From Flammeovirga yaeyamensis (GTDB lineage: Bacteria; Bacteroidota; Bacteroidia; Cytophagales; Flammeovirgaceae): DNA of 64,000 nt. The position numbers and the translations under genes are program-made. The stretch spans positions 372,001 to 436,000 of the forward strand of contig NZ_CP076133.1 in the NCBI RefSeq assembly GCF_018736045.1, given 5' to 3'. The notes under the pieces were generated by a model. The model was not told the origin of the DNA. It saw only the letters and a program-made list of their open reading frames with translations, and searched no databases. This document shows, piece by piece, positions 28,256 to 37,026 of the stretch; position 1 is the stretch's first letter; each line of letters opens with the position of its first letter.

Positions 28256-31200
28256 ATGAATAAACTATTTACTAGTTTTATTTTTTGGTGCATACCTCTT
28301 ATAGGTTTCTCACAACAACATAAGATTTACTTAATGGGTGATGCTGGGGTAACCCACAAAGACGACCCAACGTTAATCCATTTTTTAAAACAAATCGATC
28401 TAAACGATAGCAATAGTACTGTTATCTATCTTGGGGACAATATCTATCCACATGGTTTGGTACCCGTGGGTGATAAACTTAGAAGCGAATCTGAAGAAAT
28501 TTTAAATGCTCAACTGCTTCCACTAAAAAACTTTAAAGGAAATACCTTTATTATACCAGGTAACCATGATTACAATAGAGGACGAAAAAATGGTCTGCAA
28601 CGATTACACGAACAAGAAAAATATGTAAGACAACTGATGGGCGATTCTACATTCGTCCCATTTAACGGTTGCCCTGATCCTGTAGAAATTCCACTTGCTG
28701 ATGATATCACTTTATTACTATTAGATACGCAGTGGTTGCTTTTTGAGTATCAAGACAACCAAGATATTTTTGGATGTGACTATAAGAATACCGACGAGTT
28801 TTTGATAGGTTTAGAGGATATCATATCAAGAAATAAGAATAAAAAACTTGTGGTGGCAGGACATCATCCAATACACTCATATGGAGAACATGGCGGTCAT
28901 TTTACTGCTAAAGATCACATCTTCCCCCTAACTTCATTTGCTCATTGGGCCTATGTTCCCCTGCCTGTGATTGGAAGTATATATCCATTCGCAAGAAAAA
29001 GAGGGGTAAGCCGACAAGATATTCCCAACAAGAACTATCAGAAAATTGTGGTGGGCATGGAGAGTATTTTTAAAAAGCATCAAAATGTGGTTTATGTAAG
29101 TGGACATGAACACGCTTTAGAATTGATCGAAAAAGAAGGGACACATTATATCGTTTCTGGTTCAGGGTCAAAAACTTCACCTGTCTATCAAGGTAAATAT
29201 GCCAAGTTTGCACAATCTACTAAAGGTTTTGCGACCTTAATATACGACGACGATTCCACTAAAATTTCATATTATGATGATCAGCAAGAACTGTTTCATT
29301 ATGGCTTTTATCAAAAGATTGAAGACGAAGAAATTGTAGTGAACGATAAAGCACTTCCAGATACAGTGGTGATGGCAGCTAGTAAACGTTACAAAGCGAG
29401 TGCATCATTAAAAAAATGGATGGGTGAAAATTACAGAACAGAATGGGAAACTCCTGTGAAGATGCCTGTATTTGATCTATCAAAGATGAAGGGTGGATTG
29501 AAGATTGTCCAAAAAGGTGGCGGTATGGCGACCTTATCTTTCCGTTTAGAAGATAAAAATGGAAATCAGTATACCCTAAGATCAATTGATAAAAATCCGG
29601 AGAAAGCTATCCCACAGGAATTGAAGGAAACGGTGGCTAAAACGGTGGTTCAAGATCAAATTTCGGCGGCTCACCCTTACTCGCCTTTAACAGTTCCGAC
29701 CATGGCGGATGCGATCAATATATACCATTGTAACCCTCAGGTTTTTTATGTGGAAGATGATCCTCAATTTGGTATTTACCAGGAATTAGCGGCCAACAAA
29801 GTATTTATGTTTGAGGAACGTCCATCCAAAAACGAAGGAAAAATTGAGAGTTTCGGCAATTCCAAAAAGATTTATAGCACTATAAAAACGGTACAAAAAC
29901 TTAGAGAGGATAACGACAACTATGTCGATTATAAATTTACACTAAGAAACCGTTTGTTCGATATGCTTATCGGCGATTGGGACCGTCATGATGATCAATG
30001 GAGATGGGCTTCTTTTAAAAATGAATATGGAGAAAAAATGTTTCGTCCAATTCCAAGGGATAGAGATCAGGTATTCTTTGTGAACGAAGGAAGGATCCCT
30101 AACATTGCTTCCCATCGTTGGGTATTGCCTAAATTCGAAGGTTTCGACGAAGAATTAAACTGGGCTCCTGGCTTTAATTTCAATGCTCGATATTTTGATA
30201 GATACTTTCTAGCACAAGCCAATTGGTCGGATTGGGAAGAGGAAGTAAAATACATTCAAGAACACCTTACAGATGATGTTTTTGAACAAGCTTTACAACA
30301 TATCCCAACTGAGGTAAATAGTAAAAATGAAGAGATTATAGGTATTCTCAAAGCACGTAGAGCACAGCTTCCTGCCATTGCCAAAGAATATTATGCACAT
30401 ATATCAAAAAGAGTTTCTGTACTAGGAAGCGATAAATCGGAGTTATTCGAAGTACACTATTTAGAGGGTGGAAAAACTAGAGTAACCGTGAAAAAGATCA
30501 GTAAGAAAGGGAACATCAAACAGACGTTATTTGATAGAACTTTTGACCATGAGATTACCAAAGAAATTCGAATTTATGGGTTAAGTGGAGATGATCAGTT
30601 TACCTTCAAAGGCGATCATCATGGTAAAATAAAAATACGTGTTATTGGCGGGGACGATAAAGATCAGTATTCTGATGTTGCTAAAAAAGGTGCTTCTAGA
30701 AAGGTAAAGGTTTATGATAATAAGTCGGAAACAGAAATTGCCAAGAAAGGCAGCTTTAAAAATAAGCTTTCGGATAAAGTCAATGTAAATGAATACAACA
30801 GAGAAGACTTTAAATTCAACTCGCTCTTACCTATGCTTTATGGTGGGTTTATTCCTGATGATGGTGTAATGCTTGGTGGTGGATTTATCTTCACAAAATA
30901 TGGATTTAGAAAATCGCCTTACTCACAAAAACACACATTATACGGAGCAATCTCAACCAATGTAGCCGCCTTTAAATTAAAATATAAAGGTCAGTTTGTC
31001 GATGTAGTCGGTGGACAGGATGTTATTATAAATGCAGAATTAAGAGCTCCTCGAAACTCCAATTATTATGGATTAGGCAATGAATCGGAATTTAATAAAG
31101 AAATAGGGAATAATTATTACCGTTTCTTCTATACAAGGCACATTATTGAACCGGGCCTTTTGATAGATTTTTCTAAATCTGTGAAATTAAATTATGGTGC

Positions 31201-31867
31201 TTCTTACCGCTATTACCGAGTAAGCAGAACAGATTACTTAGAAAATAGATACTTTTTACAATCTGGCGACCCTCTAACTTTTGAAGATCCTTATGGAGAT
31301 CAGAATTATTTGGGTGGACAATTTACCTTTACAGTAGACAAACGAGATAATTCTGCGGTGCCGAAAAATGGAGTTTATATGGAACTAAATGGTAATGCTT
31401 CCAAAAATATGAACAATGATGACCTCAATTATGTTAATATAGGTGGAGAAATAGAGTTGTTTAAGACTTTCAAATTACCAACTGATTTTACTATTGGGTA
31501 TAAACTAGAAGCGAATCATCTCTTTGGAGAATATCATTTTCTTACCTCAAATAGATTGGGCGGAAATAAGAGCTTGAGAGGCTACAGAAGGGATCGTTTT
31601 TACGGAAGAAGCTCATTATTAAATAGTTTTGATGCAAGATTAGATATATTTAACTTCAAAAATAGTATTTTGCCTATGACTGTTGGTATTCTTGGATTTT
31701 ACGACATCGGTCGAGTTTGGTTAGATGGAGAAAATTCGGATACTTGGCACGAAGGATATGGAGGTGGTGTCTACTTGGTTCCTATTGATAAAGTTGCTTT
31801 GAGTGGAATTGCAGGTGGATCCAAAGATGGTTTACAAATTTACTTAAACATCGGTTTTAGTTTTTAG
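28256..31867 (+). CDS. Metallophosphoesterase fused to a BamA/Omp85-like outer-membrane barrel
   Basis: 1,203 residues from the ATG at 28256; an open frame further upstream overlaps the preceding gene and lacks a signal peptide, whereas this start gives FIFWCIPLIGFSQ. Residues about 22-340 are a calcineurin-like phosphoesterase: MGDAG (Asp 29), YLGDNIYPHG, PGNHDYN, AGHHPIHSYGEHGGH and SGHEHALEL, all metal ligands present. A middle region (about 400-800) has no clear family. The C-terminal 380 residues form a surface-antigen barrel (VDKRDNSAVPKNGVYMELNG, SLRGYRRDRFYGRS) ending in Phe. The layout implies an outer-membrane-tethered phosphatase acting in the periplasm or outside. It is followed after 3 bp by the HD-PycTM gene. 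Confidence 0.85.
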   Translation: MNKLFTSFIFWCIPLIGFSQQHKIYLMGDAGVTHKDDPTLIHFLKQIDLNDSNSTVIYLGDNIYPHGLVPVGDKLRSESEEILNAQLLPLKNFKGNTFIIPGNHDYNRGRKNGLQRLHEQEKYVRQLMGDSTFVPFNGCPDPVEIPLADDITLLLLDTQWLLFEYQDNQDIFGCDYKNTDEFLIGLEDIISRNKNKKLVVAGHHPIHSYGEHGGHFTAKDHIFPLTSFAHWAYVPLPVIGSIYPFARKRGVSRQDIPNKNYQKIVVGMESIFKKHQNVVYVSGHEHALELIEKEGTHYIVSGSGSKTSPVYQGKYAKFAQSTKGFATLIYDDDSTKISYYDDQQELFHYGFYQKIEDEEIVVNDKALPDTVVMAASKRYKASASLKKWMGENYRTEWETPVKMPVFDLSKMKGGLKIVQKGGGMATLSFRLEDKNGNQYTLRSIDKNPEKAIPQELKETVAKTVVQDQISAAHPYSPLTVPTMADAINIYHCNPQVFYVEDDPQFGIYQELAANKVFMFEERPSKNEGKIESFGNSKKIYSTIKTVQKLREDNDNYVDYKFTLRNRLFDMLIGDWDRHDDQWRWASFKNEYGEKMFRPIPRDRDQVFFVNEGRIPNIASHRWVLPKFEGFDEELNWAPGFNFNARYFDRYFLAQANWSDWEEEVKYIQEHLTDDVFEQALQHIPTEVNSKNEEIIGILKARRAQLPAIAKEYYAHISKRVSVLGSDKSELFEVHYLEGGKTRVTVKKISKKGNIKQTLFDRTFDHEITKEIRIYGLSGDDQFTFKGDHHGKIKIRVIGGDDKDQYSDVAKKGASRKVKVYDNKSETEIAKKGSFKNKLSDKVNVNEYNREDFKFNSLLPMLYGGFIPDDGVMLGGGFIFTKYGFRKSPYSQKHTLYGAISTNVAAFKLKYKGQFVDVVGGQDVIINAELRAPRNSNYYGLGNESEFNKEIGNNYYRFFYTRHIIEPGLLIDFSKSVKLNYGASYRYYRVSRTDYLENRYFLQSGDPLTFEDPYGDQNYLGGQFTFTVDKRDNSAVPKNGVYMELNGNASKNMNNDDLNYVNIGGEIELFKTFKLPTDFTIGYKLEANHLFGEYHFLTSNRLGGNKSLRGYRRDRFYGRSSLLNSFDARLDIFNFKNSILPMTVGILGFYDIGRVWLDGENSDTWHEGYGGGVYLVPIDKVALSGIAGGSKDGLQIYLNIGFSF

Positions 31868-31870
31868 AAA

Positions 31871-33049
31871 ATGAACACTATAAATACAGATTTGCTACTT
31901 GATGTTGAAAAGTATGCAAAGGAAAATATAACAGATCTACAGTTTCATAATTTAGAGCATACACAAAACGTGGTAAATGCTGTAAGAGAAATTGCTAAGG
32001 CAGAAAATGTGGATGAAGATCAAATTATTCTTCTTGAGATAGCAGCTTGGTTTCATGATACAGGTTACACTTGTAGTGATTGCAGTAACCATGAAATTAA
32101 AGGGGTGGATATCGCAAAAGATTATTTAAAAGATAAAGTAAGTCCGGAAGAATTAGATACCATATCTAACTGTATTATGGCCACAAGGATTCCTCAAACT
32201 CCGCGTAATTTATTAGAACAAATTATGTGCGATGCCGACTTATCTCATTTGGGGACATCAAGTTTTGAGGAGTATTCCGAAGCCTTACGTAAAGAACGCT
32301 CTGAGGTAGCGGAACAAGGACAAATTACAGAGTCTCAGTGGCTCGTAATGAACCTTCATTTTCTAGCTGAACATCGTTACTTTACAAATTACGCTAGAGA
32401 ACATTTTCAACCTAAAAAGGTAGAAAACATCAATAAGATAAAAAGTAATATGTCGGCCTTAATGGACGATGCTAGTCAGGAAAAAGAAAAGAAAAAGGAC
32501 AAAAAGAAAAAAAAAGAACCTAAGAAACCTGCTGAATTTAAACCCAGGCGAGATATAGAAACACTACATAGAGTTTTGGCCAGAAACCAATTGGGTTTAA
32601 GTTCTATTGCCGATAGAAAAGCAAGTATTCTTCTTTCTATCAACTCCATTATTACATCATTTACTATCGGTTATCTATTTAGAAAAATTGAAGAGTTACC
32701 ACAACTATTAATTCCTTCAACTATTCTAGCGATTACTGGTTTGGTATCAGTAATTTTGGCTGTTTTAGCCACAAGACCAAATGTGAGTAATAATACTAAA
32801 AAGAAACGTGACCTAAATCTGCTCTTCTTTGGTGACTTTGTAGAGCTTAATCTAAATGATTATCAGTCGATGCTAAAAGATAAGACCAAAGACCCTCAAA
32901 TGATTTACGATTTGATGGCAAAAGACTCTTATTATCTTGGCAATGTATTGGATAAAAAATACAGGAAAGTTCGTTTAGCATTTAACTTCTTTATGTTTGG
33001 TATCACAGTTTCTGTGTTATCGTTCATCATCACTTTCGCGACGCTATAA
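31871..33049 (+). CDS. HD-domain phosphohydrolase fused to a PycTM-like membrane module
   Basis: 392 residues. The N-terminal HD domain (about 8-195) keeps its metal ligands: His 30 (HNLEHT), His 62-Asp 63 (FHDTGY) and Asp near 121 (CDADLSHLG). A Lys-rich linker (KEKKKDKKKKKEPKK) leads to a membrane part with LHRVLARNQLGLSSIADRKA, two helices (ILLSINSIITSFTIGYLF; IPSTILAITGLVSVILAVLATRP) and a last helix at the C-terminus. The segment NQLGLSSIADRKASILLSIN is typical of the PycTM (DUF5706) effector family of Pycsar anti-phage systems. HD domains often hydrolyse cyclic or signalling nucleotides. Its neighbour 3 bp on is a nucleotide cyclase. Domain calls are from memory of the families; coupling is inferred. 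Confidence 0.85.
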   Translation: MNTINTDLLLDVEKYAKENITDLQFHNLEHTQNVVNAVREIAKAENVDEDQIILLEIAAWFHDTGYTCSDCSNHEIKGVDIAKDYLKDKVSPEELDTISNCIMATRIPQTPRNLLEQIMCDADLSHLGTSSFEEYSEALRKERSEVAEQGQITESQWLVMNLHFLAEHRYFTNYAREHFQPKKVENINKIKSNMSALMDDASQEKEKKKDKKKKKEPKKPAEFKPRRDIETLHRVLARNQLGLSSIADRKASILLSINSIITSFTIGYLFRKIEELPQLLIPSTILAITGLVSVILAVLATRPNVSNNTKKKRDLNLLFFGDFVELNLNDYQSMLKDKTKDPQMIYDLMAKDSYYLGNVLDKKYRKVRLAFNFFMFGITVSVLSFIITFATL

Positions 33050-33052
33050 ATA

Positions 33053-34153
33053 ATGAAATTCATTCGTAACCATTATCTCTTAAATAAATATATTACAGGC
33101 GTTTCTATATCGTATGTAGCATGGTATTCGCTTAATGCATTATACCTGTTTATACGTCATGATGCCCTTTCTCAATACAGTGAATTATTAAACTATGAAT
33201 CGATTCACTATGAACTAAACTTTGCACTTTTCGCCAATGGTTTTATCTCTATATTCCTAAGTATTTTCTCTTGGAACTTCTATTATTTCTTAGATAGAAG
33301 AGGCCGAATGGGCACGACCAAGAGAATTATTATTGCTATACTTTTAGTCAGTATTGTTACTCCATCTTTCCTATTCTTAACAAGAATGGCGGGTACAATG
33401 GTTTTCCCTGATGGTATCCCCTATTTCAATAATTTTACTGAAGGAGGCTTTCTAGTTTATATTTTCTATGTTTTAATGAGTACAGTTCTCATCAATTCCC
33501 TTTTCCAACTAAAGGATATACTTGGTCCAGAACTATTCAGTACGGTTATTCAGGGGAATTACTATGTGCCTAAGGAAGAAGAAAGGATATTTATGTTCTT
33601 GGATTTAAATAATTCTACTACAATTGCAGAATGTTTGGGACACTTAAATTACAGTCATTTTATATCCGATTGTTATACAACAATGACTGATGCGATAGAT
33701 CAAAACAAAGCCTCAGTTTATCAATATGTAGGTGATGAAATTGTGCTTACTTGGCCGATTAAGAAAGGAATTAAGAAGAACAGGTGTATCCAAATACTAT
33801 TTGATATCCAAAATTCATTTGAAGAGAGAAGAGAATATTTTACTAAGCAATTTGGTTCTTTTCCTGAATTTAAAGCAGGTGTTCATTCTGGTAAAGTTGC
33901 CGCTACTCAAATTGGAGTGATCAAAAGAGAAATGGCCTACCATGGTGATGTGGTTAATTCCACAGCACGACTACAAGAAATGTGTAAAGAATTGGGAGTG
34001 AATTATCTAATATCAAAAGATCTAGCCGACCAATTAGATTATCAGTTTATTGAGTTGGGTGAAGTTCAGCCTCGAGGTAAATATCAAAAAATTAAAGTGT
34101 TTGGGTTAGAGAACCCAAGTGTTTATGAACCTGTTTTACAGAAAATGGTTTAG
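33053..34153 (+). CDS. Membrane-bound class III nucleotide cyclase
   Basis: 366 residues: four membrane helices (about 8-30, 50-75, 88-112, 128-150) then a class III cyclase domain (about 175-345). Metal-binding Asp residues are in MFLDLNNST and YVGDEIVLTW; the transition-state Asn and Arg are in GDVVNSTARLQ. The positions that normally choose base, Lys/Glu before the GDE motif and Asp/Cys/Thr before the Asn, are Gln and Ala by my alignment, so ATP, GTP or pyrimidine substrates cannot be told apart. It starts 3 bp after the HD-PycTM gene and ends the operon before a strong terminator. It probably supplies the cyclic nucleotide read or cleaved by its neighbour. Confidence 0.9.
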   Translation: MKFIRNHYLLNKYITGVSISYVAWYSLNALYLFIRHDALSQYSELLNYESIHYELNFALFANGFISIFLSIFSWNFYYFLDRRGRMGTTKRIIIAILLVSIVTPSFLFLTRMAGTMVFPDGIPYFNNFTEGGFLVYIFYVLMSTVLINSLFQLKDILGPELFSTVIQGNYYVPKEEERIFMFLDLNNSTTIAECLGHLNYSHFISDCYTTMTDAIDQNKASVYQYVGDEIVLTWPIKKGIKKNRCIQILFDIQNSFEERREYFTKQFGSFPEFKAGVHSGKVAATQIGVIKREMAYHGDVVNSTARLQEMCKELGVNYLISKDLADQLDYQFIELGEVQPRGKYQKIKVFGLENPSVYEPVLQKMV

Positions 34154-34183
34154 AAATAACTTGTACATCTATTAACAAACAAA

Positions 34184-34217
34184 GCCTGTGATATAATTAT
34201 AAAATCACAGGCTTTTT
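34184..34217 (+). terminator. Terminator of the cyclase operon
   Basis: GCCTGTGAT (34184-34192) pairs with ATCACAGGC (34204-34212), followed by TTTTT. It lies 31 bp past the cyclase stop codon. Confidence 0.9.
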
Positions 34218-34509
34218 AATTAACTAAAAATGAACCAACTACATTATTAGCAATAACAAATATTTATTAATTTCATTTTTTTTATAAAACAAGGTAGGGT
34301 ATCAATCTACATGATTGTATTAGTAGTACAATACATTATTAAAGCAACAATTATAAAAAATATTAATACTTCGTTCATTCATTTAACTTATAATCATAGT
34401 TGTATTATATATCTAAACATTAGCCCTAGATCAATAACCCAATTTTATTGCATCGCTTAATTTATAACTATCAAAAATTATCAACAATAAAATATAAATC
34501 TAATTCTAA
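34218..34509. other. Gene-free A/T-rich stretch between two terminators
   Basis: Almost 300 bp with no supported reading frame, bounded by the cyclase terminator on the left and a second plus-strand terminator on the right. It contains a small inverted repeat ATTGTA/TACAAT (34314-34319 and 34327-34332). Because a terminator follows without a gene before it, a small RNA or an attenuated leader of the gene at 34595 is possible. Confidence 0.35.
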
Positions 34510-34537
34510 AGCCAGCCTTTTAAGGTTGGCTTTTTTT
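34510..34537 (+). terminator. Hairpin with T-tract upstream of the 170-residue gene
   Basis: AGCCAGCC (34510-34517) pairs with GGTTGGCT (34524-34531, one G.U), followed by seven T. It is a good intrinsic terminator with no gene directly before it, 58 bp before the next start codon. Confidence 0.7.
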
Positions 34538-34594
34538 ATTTTATGAATATATTTGGGTATTACATTTTTTATTGTGCCATTTTTTAAAATAATC

Positions 34595-35107
34595 ATGAAA
34601 ACTATTATCCTTTTTCTAATCCTCTTTTCCCATCAAATAATAGCCCAAAATAGTTTACAAACTGAAGTGACGGACATAGAGAATAAAATTAATAATTGTT
34701 CATCAAAGGTTATCCGAGATCAACTTGGTGGCGATTGTTATATTCAGTCATTTCTTTACAAATTAAATGATATTGATGTGGTTAAAATGATGATTGATTG
34801 TGGTGATCATAAAAATCAAATCATCTATTTTGTTTCTGATAAACAAGGAAAAGTAATAAAGAAAATTGACTTGATAAATACTCCAGATTTTATCAGAGGG
34901 TATGATGTTTCTAACACACTTTTTGATGTTGTAAAAAAGATAAAAGTTGATCTTGAAGATAAAGCAGACGATTTGAATACGCTATTAATATCAAGGGATT
35001 TAATTTTGATACCATCGGAATTAAATGATTCAGAGATACTCGAAATCCAAAAAGAATTTGATATTGAATTAGGATTAAAAACAACAAAAAAGGAGCGCCT
35101 AAAATAG
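34595..35107 (+). CDS. Small exported protein of unknown function
   Basis: 170 residues from the ATG at 34595, which begins a signal peptide (TIILFLILFSHQIIAQ); the upstream extension starts only with TTG and overlaps the terminator T-tract. The mature part is short, mixed alpha/beta, with two Cys residues (NNCSSK and GGDCYI) that could form a disulfide and a third in MMIDCGDH. I do not recognise a family. The last codons overlap the hairpin at 35089-35117 that terminates the convergent operon. Confidence 0.6.
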   Translation: MKTIILFLILFSHQIIAQNSLQTEVTDIENKINNCSSKVIRDQLGGDCYIQSFLYKLNDIDVVKMMIDCGDHKNQIIYFVSDKQGKVIKKIDLINTPDFIRGYDVSNTLFDVVKKIKVDLEDKADDLNTLLISRDLILIPSELNDSEILEIQKEFDIELGLKTTKKERLK

Positions 35108-35117
35108 GTACTCCTTT
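35089..35117. terminator. Convergent terminator overlapping the end of a coding region
   Basis: AAAGGAG (35089-35095) pairs with CTCCTTT (35111-35117), with further pairing inside (GCCT/AGGT). On the minus strand it is followed by TTTTTTGTTGTTTT, so it mainly ends the long minus-strand operon 50558-35155, yet it lies on the stop codon of the plus-strand gene. Confidence 0.75.
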
Positions 35118-35154
35118 CTAACATATTACTTTCTTTTTTTAATTTACTATATGA

Positions 35155-36888
35155 TTACTCCACACAAGGAGTAATCGTACTATTATCTACGACTGTGTAA
35201 TCGCTTACACCTTCTAACCTTTCGTTGAAAATAATGTCTCCATACATTTGAAGACCTTCGTTTTTCTTAGTAATCATGTCAGCAAATGCACACCAATTCC
35301 CATATGGATTGTCCACCGTTTCTACATAAACTGTAAAACCACTCCATCCTAAGTAAGCTACTTTTTCAAAACCAAGCATCGTGTCCATCAAACGAAGTGG
35401 ACTCCACTGACCGCCTAGTTCAACACTAGAAGTTACTTGCTCAACATTCTTGAAGAATTCGAATGTATTCAATTTCACACCTACATCTGTAAGAATTACT
35501 GTCGATACTGAAGTGGCCATATTGAATGCTGTAATATCGATCTCTGCACTCGGGTCATCATAATTATAAATACCCCAAATCGTTACATTGTTCGCCGATT
35601 CTAAAGCGTTGAATGCATTGAAATGATTTAAGAAATTCATATTCTCAATCGTGATGCTGCTGTACTGACCAACTGAAGTTAAAGCATTAAAAGCATCAAT
35701 TGTTTTCATCTCTGAGTTACTTGAGATATAAATACCTCCACCTACAGTTTCCAATTTACCGAAGGTCACCAAGTGCTCAATACCTGTGCTTTCTCCACCG
35801 AATCCGATACCGAATCCGCCACCACCAGAGTTATTAACCACTTGTAGATCATTCGCGACGTACGTCAACTCATCCATTTCTAAAACAGATAATTTAGCAT
35901 TACCTGAGATCGTTAAACTACCATCGACCATATCTAAAGCAGGGAACGCTAAAGTGGCAGTTTCTTTCAAGGCGTTCAATACAAAATCACCGTTTACTTG
36001 AGTTAATGCAGTAAGTACAACAGCATCTTGTCCGATAGACTCTAAAGTCATGTCATCATTAGCGACAACTAAACCACTCATATCAAATGTTGTAATCACT
36101 GATCTTGAGAAATAACCACCAAACTCATCCATTCCTTCGTGTAAACCGTTTACATGTACTTCCTCGTTTACATAAGCCAAGCTTGGTAATTCAACCGTTT
36201 CCAATGATGTATTTCCAGAGATCATCAATTCACCACCTACCGATTTCAAGTTCTCCATAACCAACGAGGTAATCGACATCTGATCTTTCACCATCAATGA
36301 TGCTCCAATATTTTCTACATCCCAGTCGATAGCAGTTACCTCACCTACATGAACATTTCCACCAACGAAAACTACGTTTTGTAAAGCTTCCACCACATCA
36401 TCGCTATTCAAGTAAACATCACCTGAAATGATTGCATAGTTACCTTCTCCAAAAGCAGTAAGATCTTCTGAAGTGGCGATGTTACCCCACCATACTTCAG
36501 CCTCACCTTTCATCATATCTTCAATAGCTGTAATCATATCACTGTTACCAGATACTTTGTTCTGAAGTGCTTCTAATTCAGCCAATATTCTTTCAATTTC
36601 AGCTTCGTTCTCCGGCGCCGTTTTACTCAGTGCATCAATGAGTACTTGCATCGCTTCTAAGTCTGCTGCTACTGCATCTAAAGATGCGTTGGCCCCCTCT
36701 AAAGAGATAATTCGGTCTAAAATAGCTTGTAATGATTCTTCCAATGAGGCTGCTTGCTCTGAACCATTACCGTCCAAACGGTTTTCGATGTTGTCTACTC
36801 TTTCCGTTAGTTGGTCTAAATCTGCCGTATCAGTACAAGCTGTCATTAATGATGCTGCCAATACTGACATTAAGATTTGCTTTTTCAT
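35155..36888 (-). CDS. Coiled-coil stalk and receptor-L/leucine-rich-like surface lipoprotein
   Basis: 577 residues, lipobox LMTAC (Cys 18). Residues about 20-125 are heptad-like (LDQLTERVDNIENRL, LEESLQAILDRIISLE), predicting a coiled-coil stalk. The rest is a solenoid of short units such as LKSVGGELMISGNTSLETV, FVLNALKETATLAFPALDMV and LTSVGQYSSITIENMNFL, as in receptor L-domain or leucine-rich-like surface proteins. It is the last gene of the SusCD-protease operon, separated from the protease by 138 bp carrying a palindromic repeat. It is likely a surface-displayed binding or adhesion lipoprotein; ligand unknown. Confidence 0.75.
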   Translation of the reverse strand: MKKQILMSVLAASLMTACTDTADLDQLTERVDNIENRLDGNGSEQAASLEESLQAILDRIISLEGANASLDAVAADLEAMQVLIDALSKTAPENEAEIERILAELEALQNKVSGNSDMITAIEDMMKGEAEVWWGNIATSEDLTAFGEGNYAIISGDVYLNSDDVVEALQNVVFVGGNVHVGEVTAIDWDVENIGASLMVKDQMSITSLVMENLKSVGGELMISGNTSLETVELPSLAYVNEEVHVNGLHEGMDEFGGYFSRSVITTFDMSGLVVANDDMTLESIGQDAVVLTALTQVNGDFVLNALKETATLAFPALDMVDGSLTISGNAKLSVLEMDELTYVANDLQVVNNSGGGGFGIGFGGESTGIEHLVTFGKLETVGGGIYISSNSEMKTIDAFNALTSVGQYSSITIENMNFLNHFNAFNALESANNVTIWGIYNYDDPSAEIDITAFNMATSVSTVILTDVGVKLNTFEFFKNVEQVTSSVELGGQWSPLRLMDTMLGFEKVAYLGWSGFTVYVETVDNPYGNWCAFADMITKKNEGLQMYGDIIFNERLEGVSDYTVVDNSTITPCVE

Positions 36889-36961
36889 AATAAGTAAAGT
36901 TTAAAAATGAATAGAATTAAAAAATGATGTGATTATACCAGGTTAGGACATTGCTTGTCTG

Positions 36962-37000
36962 CCTGTACGGACGTTGCAGTGCAACGTCCCTACAAACAGG
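36962..37000. repeat. REP-like extragenic palindrome
   Basis: GGACGTTGCA (36969-36978) and TGCAACGTCC (36980-36989) form a perfect inverted repeat around one base, with outer CCTGT/ACAGG (36962-36966 and 36996-37000). Its GC content exceeds its surroundings. It sits between two genes of one operon, so the RNA hairpin could set the ratio of protease to lipoprotein mRNA. Confidence 0.8.
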
Positions 37001-37026
37001 AATACGAAGTCCCTAGAGGTGCATAT

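Noticed and set aside
31871-33049. Plain HD phosphohydrolase with an unrelated membrane tail
   Set aside because: The segment NQLGLSSIADRKASILLSIN and helix layout match PycTM-type proteins, and the adjacent cyclase supports a linked role.
36962-37000. CRISPR-like repeat
   Set aside because: A single palindrome without spacers or further copies.
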